A stretch of DNA of 34,679 nucleotides from assembly GCA_005881235.1 (NCBI GenBank), contig VBEQ01000147.1, positions 1 to 34,679 on the forward strand. Direction: 5' to 3'. Below the pieces are notes generated by a model that ran no database searches, was not told where the DNA came from, and worked only from the letters and a program-made list of their open reading frames with translations. The translations under genes and the position numbers were made by a program. This document shows positions 1 through 8,412 of this stretch, in pieces (positions within the stretch are counted from its first letter, which is position 1; every line of letters starts with the position of its first letter). Origin of the DNA: Chloroflexota bacterium (GTDB taxonomy: Bacteria > Chloroflexota > Dormibacteria > CF-121).

Positions 1-553
1 GGTTGAGGATCTTCTCCCGAGACAGCACCTTGCCGGCGTTCGACGCGAGGAAGGCGAGGAGATCGAACTCGGTGTGCGTCAGCATCACCTCGCTGGAGTC
101 GTGGAAGACGCGCCGCTCGTTGAGGTCGATTACGAGGTCCTTGAATTCCAGGCGCCCCTGGTTGACCGCTTCCTCCTCCTGGCGTGCCTTGCGCAGGTGG
201 GCGGCGATGCGGGCGAGCAGCTCACGGGTCCGGAAAGGTTTCGTGATGTAGTCGTCGGCGCCGATTTCCAGCCCGACGACCACATCGATCTCTTCCGTCT
301 TGGCGCTGAGGATGATGATCGGCACTCGGAGCCCGGCCTTGCGGATGTCGCGGCAGACGTCGAATCCGGAGACGTCGGGCAGCATGATGTCGAGCAGGAT
401 CAGGTCCGGCTTGCTCAGCTCGATCCGGCGGAGCGCCTCGGCGCCGGTCTCCGCCTCGACCACCTCGTAGCCCTCTTTCTCGAGGGCAAGATGGACCGCC
501 TTGCGGATCATGGCCTCGTCGTCGACGATCAGGATCTTCTTCGCGGGTGGCAT
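1..553 (-). CDS. OmpR/PhoB-type response regulator, 3' end truncated by window edge
   Basis: Minus-strand reading from ATG at 553: MPPAKKILIVDDEAMIRKAVHLALEKEGYEVVEAETGAEALRRIELSKPDLILLDIMLPDVSGFDVC...IIILSAKTEEIDVVVGLEIGADDYITKPF...LTHTEFDLLAFLASNAGKVLSREKIL; receiver plus start of winged-helix domain. Starts 3 nt after the kinase stop codon. Confidence 0.93.
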   Translation of the reverse strand, partial: MPPAKKILIVDDEAMIRKAVHLALEKEGYEVVEAETGAEALRRIELSKPDLILLDIMLPDVSGFDVCRDIRKAGLRVPIIILSAKTEEIDVVVGLEIGADDYITKPFRTRELLARIAAHLRKARQEEEAVNQGRLEFKDLVIDLNERRVFHDSSEVMLTHTEFDLLAFLASNAGKVLSREKILN

Positions 554-556
554 CGC

Positions 557-1669
557 TTAATGTGCGCCGACGGCAACGCGCGGCCGCGTCCGGGTAGTGG
601 CCTCGGCGCGGGGCAAGATGACCGTGAAGACAGTGCCTTTCCCGTGGCGGCTGCGGACGTGAACCTGGCCGCCGAGCATCGTCACCAGGCTGCGCACGAT
701 GTACAACCCTAATCCAGTGCCTGACGTGCGGCGCACGACGGGGTCGTCGGCACGGTAGAACTTCTCGAATAGCCGGGGCATGTGCTCCTTGCGGATTCCG
801 ACCCCCTGGTCTGAAACCTCGAATCTCACCGCCGATTGATCGGCGCGCGCGTTGAAGGTGATCTGGGTTCCGGGCTCGGAGTATTTTATGGCATTGGTCA
901 AAAGGTTCACCAGGATCTGGTGAAGCTTGCGCGCCTCACCCATGATCGGCGGCAGGTCCTCGAGGGCCCGGCACTTGAGGATGCGTCCCTTGAGCATCGG
1001 CCGCACCTCGTCGCAGACATGCTCGACCACCGAGCCGATATCGACGCGCGAGAAATCGACGGAGATGCGACCGGAGTCGATCCGGCTCACCGCGAGAATG
1101 TCACCGATCAGACGTTCCATCCGGTCCGCCTGGCCGTGCAGGTCCTGCAACAGTTCCCGACGCTGGGCTTCTGATAAATCAAAGTCGAGCAAGAGCTCGC
1201 TCAATCCCTTGAGCGTGGTGAGCGGTGTTTTCAACTCGTGCGACGCTGCCAGCATCAGGGCATCGCGAGCCTCGATCGTCTCTAGCTCAGGCGTGACATC
1301 GTGGAGGATGATCACCGCCGCATCGGGCGTCTTCCCCTTGAGGCGGATGGGCGATACCGAGTAGGAGACCCGCACCGGGTCGTCGCTGGTGCGCAGCCGG
1401 AACAGGTAGGCGAAGTGGGTGTTGATGCGGGTGCCGAGCCGCAGCGCCCGCCGCAGCGCCCCGTTGGGCGCGCAGAGATTGACGCCGGTCTCGGTGCGCA
1501 CCTCGAGGATGTCGGCGGCCGGCCGCCCGATCGCGTCCCTCACGGCCCACCCAGTCAGCCGCTCGCCGACGGCGTTCAACGACAGCACGGTCGTCTCGCG
1601 GTCGACGAGGATCAGGGCCTGGGGGAATTGCTCAAAGGCCTGCTCGGAGAGCGTTCGCTCCCTCGCCAT
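557..1669 (-). CDS. PAS-domain sensor histidine kinase (HisKA + HATPase_c), no obvious transmembrane segment
   Basis: H-box ASHELKTPLTTLKG, N-box HQILVNLLTNAIKYS, G-boxes DQGVGI and GTGLGLYIV; PAS-like N-terminus ILVDRETTVLSLNAVGERLTGW. Confidence 0.95.
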   Translation of the reverse strand: MARERTLSEQAFEQFPQALILVDRETTVLSLNAVGERLTGWAVRDAIGRPAADILEVRTETGVNLCAPNGALRRALRLGTRINTHFAYLFRLRTSDDPVRVSYSVSPIRLKGKTPDAAVIILHDVTPELETIEARDALMLAASHELKTPLTTLKGLSELLLDFDLSEAQRRELLQDLHGQADRMERLIGDILAVSRIDSGRISVDFSRVDIGSVVEHVCDEVRPMLKGRILKCRALEDLPPIMGEARKLHQILVNLLTNAIKYSEPGTQITFNARADQSAVRFEVSDQGVGIRKEHMPRLFEKFYRADDPVVRRTSGTGLGLYIVRSLVTMLGGQVHVRSRHGKGTVFTVILPRAEATTRTRPRVAVGAH

Positions 1670-2725
1670 TCACCGCAGTATATGCACTGGGGCGCGGACT
1701 TTCGCCTTCAATTGCTGAAGGCGCCGTTCGAGCTTGAGCGGAACGGGGCGCAGCACCCGCTCGTAGAGGCCGACGTAGCGGACCGTCTCGCCGCCGAAAC
1801 CGGTCTTGAACCGGTAGAGACCGAACCAGGGGTGGTCGGGCGCCGGTTCCTCCGGGATCCCCCACCAGTCGTAGGTATGGCAGCCGAGCGCTTTGAAGTC
1901 GAGCATCGCCTGCCAGTGCAGCAGGTAATTCGGCATCAGCTCGCGCTTGCGGTCGCTCGAGCCGCCGAAGAGGTAGTAGGCCGTGTTACCGAAGCGGAAG
2001 ACCATGATGCCTCCCAGGGTCTCGCCCTCGTGCTCGGCGAGGTAGAGCCGCACCTCGTCGGACGGCCCGAAGAGGTCGACCGCGGCCTGGTAGTAGGCGA
2101 CGCCCGGTAGGTGGATGCGCTGTCGCTTGCCGGTGTCGGCTGCCAGGCGGGCGAAGGTCGCCACGTCGCGCGAGGCGCGCACCGTCACTCCCTTTTTTTC
2201 CGCCAGGTTGAGGTTGTAGCGGGTCTTCGGCTTGAACCCGGCCTTGAGCGACTCCGGGTCGAGGTCGATGCGCAGGAGCCGCGTCGCCTCCGGCTGGACG
2301 GCCTTGCCCTTGCGAAAGCCGCGACCCTCGAAGAAGGCCGGCCACTCATCCCCAACTCGGGCGTTTGGCTCGACCCGGAGAATCAGCCCCCGGCCGGTGG
2401 CGGCACGGTGATCGAGGGCATCCAGCATCAGCAAGCGCTCGCGCTCGGCCACCACCGGCCCGCGCGGTACGTAGTAGACCGCGCCCCCGGGGTAGAGGCT
2501 GGCGCTGCGCAGCAACGAGCACACACCGGCGCGGCCATCGTGGACGAGGAGCCGCTCCACGGTCCACCCGAAGCGCGACTGTAGCTCGCCCCACTTCCAG
2601 CTCTGCAGCAGGTTGGCCTCGGGCTGCGCCAGCAGCAACTGGTCCCAGGCCTGCGCGCCCAGTCGCTCGCCAGGCGTAACGGCGAGGGCGGTCTCAGACA
2701 AACTCGGGCTGACCCGCACGCGCAA
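1670..2725 (-). CDS. FemAB/FemX-like peptidoglycan bridge aminoacyltransferase (GNAT fold), copy 1
   Basis: Motifs YYLFGGSS..ELMPNYLLHWQAMLDFKALGCHTYDWWGIP and LYRFKTGFGGETVRYVGLYE; stop abuts the kinase start (TGAATG). Exact start uncertain (TTG 2725 or a later codon). Confidence 0.85.
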   Translation of the reverse strand: MRVRVSPSLSETALAVTPGERLGAQAWDQLLLAQPEANLLQSWKWGELQSRFGWTVERLLVHDGRAGVCSLLRSASLYPGGAVYYVPRGPVVAERERLLMLDALDHRAATGRGLILRVEPNARVGDEWPAFFEGRGFRKGKAVQPEATRLLRIDLDPESLKAGFKPKTRYNLNLAEKKGVTVRASRDVATFARLAADTGKRQRIHLPGVAYYQAAVDLFGPSDEVRLYLAEHEGETLGGIMVFRFGNTAYYLFGGSSDRKRELMPNYLLHWQAMLDFKALGCHTYDWWGIPEEPAPDHPWFGLYRFKTGFGGETVRYVGLYERVLRPVPLKLERRLQQLKAKVRAPVHILR

Positions 2726-3713
2726 AGCGCTCCGCCAGGCGAATCGTCAGCGTCGCGGCGCGGTTGACCGGGAGATCATACAGCCCGATGAACCGCACCA
2801 TCCGCCCGTTGAAGCGCGACTTGAAGACGTAGTAGCCGTAGCCGCGCTGCCCGGGCTGCGGATCCAGTGGCACGCCCCACATGTCATAGGTGCTGCAGGC
2901 CCGTCGCTGGGCATCCTCGATCGCCCTCCAGTGGAGAAGGTAGCCGGGCTTGAGCTCCTTGGCATCGCCTCGCGTGCCTCCGTACAGGTAAATCAGCTTG
3001 GGCCCGAAGAAGAGCATCACGGCCCCGGCCAGCAGGCGGTCCTCCTGCCGGGCGAGGTAAACGGCCACCTGGCCACGCTCGCGGAAGAGGGCGAGCAGAT
3101 CCTGGTAATAGGCGCGGCTGCGGATGGTGAACTGCTCGCGCGCGGCCGTCTCCTGGAGCAGTTCATAAAAGCTGTCCATCGCCGCCGAGGCCTCCGAGGC
3201 TTCGACCTTGATCCCCTGCTTGATGCCGGCGCGGATGTTGCGCCGGGTGGACTCCTTGAGGCGCGACATCGCTTCGTCTCCGCCGCTGATGTCGACCAGC
3301 CAGCTCGCCTGGTGCTGGATCGGATGGCGGCTCGGCAGCCCGCCAGACTCGGTCAACACCGCCCGCTGCGCATCGGTCGTCCATTCCGGGTCGACCTTGA
3401 GGACGGTGCCGCCGTCCTGGGCGAGCCGGTCTCGGAGCGCCTGCCAGAACGCGGGCCACTGGTCGAGGCGGCCGTCCAGGATGGGCCCGCGCGGCGCATA
3501 GTTCAAGGCCAGTCCCCCCGGAAGGCGGCGCCGCAGCACGGCCGCCGCCCCGATCGCCGTCCCGTGATCGGTCCAGAAGTAGCGCTGAACGCCCCAACCG
3601 TAGCGCGACTTGAGGCTGCCCCAGGCCCAGGCCTGCAATACCGAAGCATCGCCAGCCTGAGAGACGAACGCGTCCCACGCCGACGCGTCGTCGCAAGTCC
3701 TCAATTCGGGCAT
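2694..3713 (-). CDS. FemAB/FemX-like peptidoglycan bridge aminoacyltransferase, copy 2
   Basis: Motifs LIYLYGGTRGDAKELKPGYLLHWRAIEDAQRRACSTYDMWGVP and YVFKSRFNGRMVRFIGLYD; likely start MPELRTCDD at ATG 3713. 3' end overlaps copy 1. Confidence 0.85.
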   Translation of the reverse strand: MPELRTCDDASAWDAFVSQAGDASVLQAWAWGSLKSRYGWGVQRYFWTDHGTAIGAAAVLRRRLPGGLALNYAPRGPILDGRLDQWPAFWQALRDRLAQDGGTVLKVDPEWTTDAQRAVLTESGGLPSRHPIQHQASWLVDISGGDEAMSRLKESTRRNIRAGIKQGIKVEASEASAAMDSFYELLQETAAREQFTIRSRAYYQDLLALFRERGQVAVYLARQEDRLLAGAVMLFFGPKLIYLYGGTRGDAKELKPGYLLHWRAIEDAQRRACSTYDMWGVPLDPQPGQRGYGYYVFKSRFNGRMVRFIGLYDLPVNRAATLTIRLAERFARAGQPEFV

Positions 3714-3834
3714 GCCTTGACAGCTTACCCCGGCTCTGGGAAAGTCGCGCCACAACGCGTCGCTCGCAGTTCGGTTATCGTATTTGGCCTGTGCTAGCAT
3801 TGGTTGGAAATCTCGGGGCGGTGGGAGGCTTTTG

Positions 3835-5325
3835 GTGAGTACCATCGAGCAGGCGCCGGGGCTTCTCGACAACAGGGGGTCGCTCAACCAGACACCGCTG
3901 CTCACCCTGTTGCAGTCGAAGCAAGCCCAGCGCGCTACCGGTACACTTCAGGTCCGAAATGGCGGTGAGGCGTACTCGCTGTTCTTTTTGTTCGGGCACC
4001 TCTTTCACGCCTACGGCAACGGGAGCCAGGGCGAGGAGGCCGTTTTCACACCGCTCTCCTGGCGGCAAGGCGATTACTCCTTCGACCCGAAATCCAAGCT
4101 CCCTACCGAAGAAACGATCACCGCACCGACCGCCGACATCCTCGCCGAGGCCAAGCGGCGGGGCGTCCCGGGTGCCGATAACGGACCGGCACCGGTTCGC
4201 GAATCCGCGCCGGCCCAGGCCGCCGCTCCCGTCCCCTCGGCTCCGCCGCAACGCCAGGTCAGTGAGCGCCCGGTGGTGAGCCAGCCCCCGGCCGCTGCCC
4301 AAGCGGCGCCCGCACCAGAGGAAGGGCCGCCGCCAACCGAGCTCTACCCGCTGCCGGTTGGGAAGCTCGTCTACGAGTCGCTCAAGACCGCCTTCGTCGA
4401 TTTCCCCAAACTGCTGCGCTCGCTGAGCAGCGACCGGCTCACCGGATACCTGCGACTCACCGGGCTCGCCTCGCGAGGCATGATCCTCTTCTACCAGGGC
4501 AGCCTGATCGAAAGCTTCTACGACGGGGGCGCGGTGGTCTCCACCGGACGCACGGCCTTCTCCCTCTTCAAGAACGATGTCGACCGCGGGGAAGGCAGCA
4601 TGGACGTCATCGAATTGTCCTCCGAAGTGGTCACCGCCATCTATCAGCTGCTGACGGCGCCGACCATCCTGCAGGGGTTGCTGGCGCGCTTCGTCGACAT
4701 CCGCGCGCTGCTCCAGTATCTGCAGGAAGAGAAGATCCATGGCAGCCTCCTGGTCCGCGCTCCGGAAGAGATGGGCATCATCCTCCTGCGTGACGGCCAG
4801 TTGCTGGGCGCCTTCACCCGTGGACAGCCCCAGTTGATGCAAGACCCCGAGATCGTGACCCGACTCTGCGCCGACTCGAAGACCCGCATCGAGGTAAAGG
4901 CGGTCGCCGACCTCGAGGAGCCGGCATCGGTGAGCCTCGAAGAGATGCTCGCCATGACGCCCTCGGTCCCCTCGACCGTCTACCGACCTACCCCGGCGCC
5001 GGTGCAAGCCGGCCCCGCCGCCCAGGCCCAGGCACCCCAGCGCGTCCCCAGCTATCAGGCGGCTCAACCCGTCCAGGCCCCGGCCGCCGGCGAGCCGGAC
5101 ATCGACTGGCCAGCCCTGATGAGCCAGCTGAACCAGATGGCCGACACCGCGCTCCAGAACCGGTCGAAGAAGGTCAAAGAGATGCTGAGCTCGACGGAGC
5201 ACAACGTCGATGCGCTCGACCGGACGATCGACCGGATCTCGCAGACCTCGATCATGTTTGTGGACCCGGCGCGCCTGACCAACCTGGCCAACGAGATGCG
5301 CCAGCTGCTCGAAGAGCAAAGGTAG
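3835..5325 (+). CDS. DUF4388/PATAN-like protein with apparently three tandem PATAN-like repeats and a coiled-coil-like C-terminus
   Basis: Start GTG 3835 preceded by GGGAGG (3823-3828); repeated pattern LLxxLxxxxxTGxLxV....Lxxxx.GxLxxAF seen three times in the translation. Confidence 0.75.
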   Translation: MSTIEQAPGLLDNRGSLNQTPLLTLLQSKQAQRATGTLQVRNGGEAYSLFFLFGHLFHAYGNGSQGEEAVFTPLSWRQGDYSFDPKSKLPTEETITAPTADILAEAKRRGVPGADNGPAPVRESAPAQAAAPVPSAPPQRQVSERPVVSQPPAAAQAAPAPEEGPPPTELYPLPVGKLVYESLKTAFVDFPKLLRSLSSDRLTGYLRLTGLASRGMILFYQGSLIESFYDGGAVVSTGRTAFSLFKNDVDRGEGSMDVIELSSEVVTAIYQLLTAPTILQGLLARFVDIRALLQYLQEEKIHGSLLVRAPEEMGIILLRDGQLLGAFTRGQPQLMQDPEIVTRLCADSKTRIEVKAVADLEEPASVSLEEMLAMTPSVPSTVYRPTPAPVQAGPAAQAQAPQRVPSYQAAQPVQAPAAGEPDIDWPALMSQLNQMADTALQNRSKKVKEMLSSTEHNVDALDRTIDRISQTSIMFVDPARLTNLANEMRQLLEEQR

Positions 5326-5380
5326 CGCCGCCGCCGCTGGACCTCGCCAGGCACCCATCTCGCTAACCTTCTAACCGGGT

Positions 5381-7072
5381 ATGCGCCGCGGAATTTTTGT
5401 GATCCTGGCCTTGTTGGCGCCTCTCGCGTCCGCCTGCGCGCTGAACCCTCCACGCATCGTCAGCATCGCGCCCGGCCGTGAGGCAACCGATGTTGCGACC
5501 AACCAGGCGATCACCATCAGCTTCGACCGCGCGATGAACCATGAATCGGTGGAGCAGCGGTTCGGGCTCAGCCCCGCCTTGCCGGGGTGCAGTGGATCGA
5601 AGAACTGCCACTTCGCCTGGAGTGGCAACACCCTGACCTTCATCCACGCCCACGTCAACTTCGACGTTTCCACCGCCTACCAGGTTTCGATGCATGCCGG
5701 CTACGCCGATGCGACCGGCCAGCAGAATGGCCTCGAGCACTCCTGGCGGTTCGTCACCGAAGGACGACCTGCGCTGGTGGCGGTCGATCCGTCCGACAAC
5801 GCGACGGCGGTCGCCCCGGATCGCAACATCGTCCTCAGCTTCAGCCGTCCCATGCTGGCCGACTCCATGCGGGCCGCCGTCCAGCTCAGCCCCGACACCC
5901 CCTTCTTGCTGCGCTCGAAGCCAGGCGGGGACGGCGCCCAGTTCGAGATCATTCCAACCGCGGTGCTCCAACCCAACCAGAGCTACACCCTCTCCGTCGA
6001 CCGGCCGGTCGACACCCACGAGAACGCCATCTATGGACGCGTCCAGACCCGCTTTCGGACGGGATCGCTGGGCCTGTCCCGAAAAATCGGGTACCTTGTC
6101 GCGCAGCCCGGCCAGCCGGCCTTCGCGGTGGGGATCGTGGATCCCCACGCGGATGGCTTCCTGGGCCGCTCGACGCCGAAAATCATCTACCGGCTCAGCG
6201 CGCAGAGCCAGCTCGAGGACGCCATCCTTTCCTTCGACTGGTCACCCGACGCCCAGCGCCTCGTCGTGGTGCAGGCGCCGCGCAACGCGGACAGCGGCCC
6301 CATCCAGATCGTCGACGTGGCGACCGGCACGGTGATCCGACCGGGCATCAGTGGGTCCGCTGTCTACTGGTCGCAGGACGGCACGATCGTGTACCGGCGA
6401 GACGGGACGCTGCGCCGCTTCCGTCCGTCAACGCTCGAGGACATTGCCCTCACCGATTTGTCGGACGGCCGCGTGAACGACCCGGTCGCGCTGAGCCCGG
6501 ACGGCAAATCGATCGCCTACAGCGCCGCGGACGCGCAAGGCGTCAACCATCTGTGGATCCTGAACCTGGACCTGCGCAGCCGTTATCGGCCGGTCGGGCT
6601 CGACGATCCGGCCGACCACCCGGCCTGGTCGCCGAACGGGACCAAGCTGGCCTTCCGGCGGCTGACCGCGGCCGGGCCGGAACTCTGGGTCTACGACCTT
6701 TCGGCCAGCGGGGCCGGTGCCTACCGCCGCGGCGGCCCGCTTGATGTCACGGGGGCCGCGTGGCTCAACGACAACAGCACCGTTTTTGTCGCCACTGGCA
6801 GCGGAGACTCGGCGGCCCTCTACCGCGTCAACATCTTCTCGGCCGGCGAGGCCGGTGGCGTGGTCAAGGTCACCGGAAGCAAGGATGCGCCGAACGGATC
6901 GACCCCCAACACACCCGTCTACGACCGCCGGATCGGGTTCGTCGGCCAGGTCGATCATCTGCCCCAGCTCTACGTCATGAACGGGGACGGCTCCCGCCCG
7001 CAGCAGCTGACCGAATGGGAAGCCGATTACCCGTATACCGGACAGGCGCCGAACTGGGTGCCGGTCGGTTAG
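5381..7072 (+). CDS. Secreted lipoprotein with SbsA-type Ig-like domains and a TolB/WD40-like beta-propeller
   Basis: Lipobox-like LASAC after a hydrophobic N-terminus; PPRIVSIAPGREATDVATNQAITISFDRAMN and VDPSDNATAVAPDRNIVLSFSRPM Ig repeats; FDWSPDAQRL, LSPDGKSIAYSA and PAWSPNGTKLAF propeller motifs. Confidence 0.85.
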   Translation: MRRGIFVILALLAPLASACALNPPRIVSIAPGREATDVATNQAITISFDRAMNHESVEQRFGLSPALPGCSGSKNCHFAWSGNTLTFIHAHVNFDVSTAYQVSMHAGYADATGQQNGLEHSWRFVTEGRPALVAVDPSDNATAVAPDRNIVLSFSRPMLADSMRAAVQLSPDTPFLLRSKPGGDGAQFEIIPTAVLQPNQSYTLSVDRPVDTHENAIYGRVQTRFRTGSLGLSRKIGYLVAQPGQPAFAVGIVDPHADGFLGRSTPKIIYRLSAQSQLEDAILSFDWSPDAQRLVVVQAPRNADSGPIQIVDVATGTVIRPGISGSAVYWSQDGTIVYRRDGTLRRFRPSTLEDIALTDLSDGRVNDPVALSPDGKSIAYSAADAQGVNHLWILNLDLRSRYRPVGLDDPADHPAWSPNGTKLAFRRLTAAGPELWVYDLSASGAGAYRRGGPLDVTGAAWLNDNSTVFVATGSGDSAALYRVNIFSAGEAGGVVKVTGSKDAPNGSTPNTPVYDRRIGFVGQVDHLPQLYVMNGDGSRPQQLTEWEADYPYTGQAPNWVPVG

Positions 7073-8352
7073 GCGGCGCGCGGGAGGACGTCGTCCGGCG
7101 CGATCTCGAGATTGGTGGGCGGCTTGAGGTAGTTGGCGTGGAAGTAGGCGCGCACCCAGACCGTGACGAGCATGGCAATCGCCATCAGCAGCGCCGACGA
7201 CCAGAAGGGCATGCTGACCTGAAGGCCGTACATCCAGCCGGCAATCGGGTAGGCGACGATGACTACCGCGCCGGTGACCAGGGCGAAGAGCCCGTAGCCC
7301 TTGGCCATGGCGTAGTCCGGCAGCACTTCGCCGATCACCGCGGTCATGACCTGACGAAAGGACCAGAAGGCCCCCCGCAGAAAGAAGGCGAGCCCCAGGA
7401 TCGGCAGGGCCATGGAGGAGAGCAGCAGGATCGCGGAGACCACATACGCCGCCTCGAAGCAGAGAACGATGACCACGCTGCCAAGCGTCCGGCGCAGCCG
7501 CCCCAGGCTCAGGCCCATGATGACCGAGCCCAGGTAGAGCACGCTCATCAGGACTCCGATCCAGAAGTTGTCGACATGGGCGGCCTCGCGGGCGTAGAGC
7601 GCGGTGAAGGTCCACGGGATGAAGATGATGGCCGTCACGAGCGTGAACAGCGAGAGCATGACCCGGTAGGCGGGGAAGCGCATCAGGTCTCGATAGCGGA
7701 TCGACGGCACGCTGAACCGCGGCGTCGGTTTGGCCGGCAGGAAGGCGATGCAGACGGTCGCGAGGACGAAGAAGGCGAAGGACACCCAGAAGAGCGCACT
7801 CAGGGGGACGACCTGGGCCAGCCATCCGGAGAGCACGCTGGAGGCGATCAGGCCGAGCGAGTAGGCGGAGAAGACCGTGGTCATGACGGCCGCGATCCGG
7901 TCGCGGGGCACGCCCAGCGAGAGGTAAACGCTGATGGCCGGCGTGTTGAACACCGAGACCTGGAGGAAGAGGATCCCAAGGGCGGTCCAGCCCCAGTGGG
8001 GCGCCACCGCGTAGCAGAACGGCGCCGGCACGGCGAGTGCCCAGCCGGCGATCACTGTCTTGCGCAGGTCGCGGCGCTCGGCCAGCCCGGTGCCGGGCAG
8101 CATCACCAGCGTCGCCACCAGCATGCCGATGGCGGCAAGCACGCCGATCTCGAAGGCGCTCGCGCCCAGCTCGCGCTGGTAGATGACCCCGAAGGCGATG
8201 AAGGGGCCGGCGCCCAGGCCGGAGAGCCCGTGGGCGAAGAAGAGGAGCCAGCCACCCCGGTCGATGCGGACGCGGATCTCCGGGCGATGGCCGCCAACCG
8301 GTTGCGGGAGTGGGCGCGGCGCACGGGCTGGGAGCACACCCGTATATCGCAC
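7069..8352 (-). CDS. Major facilitator superfamily transporter
   Basis: About 12 hydrophobic segments; MFS-like layout. The codon-rich opposite ORFs lack such structure. Confidence 0.85.
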   Translation of the reverse strand: MRYTGVLPARAPRPLPQPVGGHRPEIRVRIDRGGWLLFFAHGLSGLGAGPFIAFGVIYQRELGASAFEIGVLAAIGMLVATLVMLPGTGLAERRDLRKTVIAGWALAVPAPFCYAVAPHWGWTALGILFLQVSVFNTPAISVYLSLGVPRDRIAAVMTTVFSAYSLGLIASSVLSGWLAQVVPLSALFWVSFAFFVLATVCIAFLPAKPTPRFSVPSIRYRDLMRFPAYRVMLSLFTLVTAIIFIPWTFTALYAREAAHVDNFWIGVLMSVLYLGSVIMGLSLGRLRRTLGSVVIVLCFEAAYVVSAILLLSSMALPILGLAFFLRGAFWSFRQVMTAVIGEVLPDYAMAKGYGLFALVTGAVVIVAYPIAGWMYGLQVSMPFWSSALLMAIAMLVTVWVRAYFHANYLKPPTNLEIAPDDVLPRAA

Positions 8353-8412
8353 CGATCGCGGCGACCCATCGAGCGGGCCGGCGACGAACCGGTGAAAGCG
8401 CCGGCCGCGCGA

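Noticed and set aside
3775-5358. 527-aa minus-strand ORF opposite the DUF4388 gene
   Set aside because: Antisense of a well-supported gene with SD and domain repeats; no recognisable protein motifs.
7069-7072. Overlapping convergent stop codons of the lipoprotein and MFS genes
   Set aside because: Real but common in compact genomes; no further structure seen.
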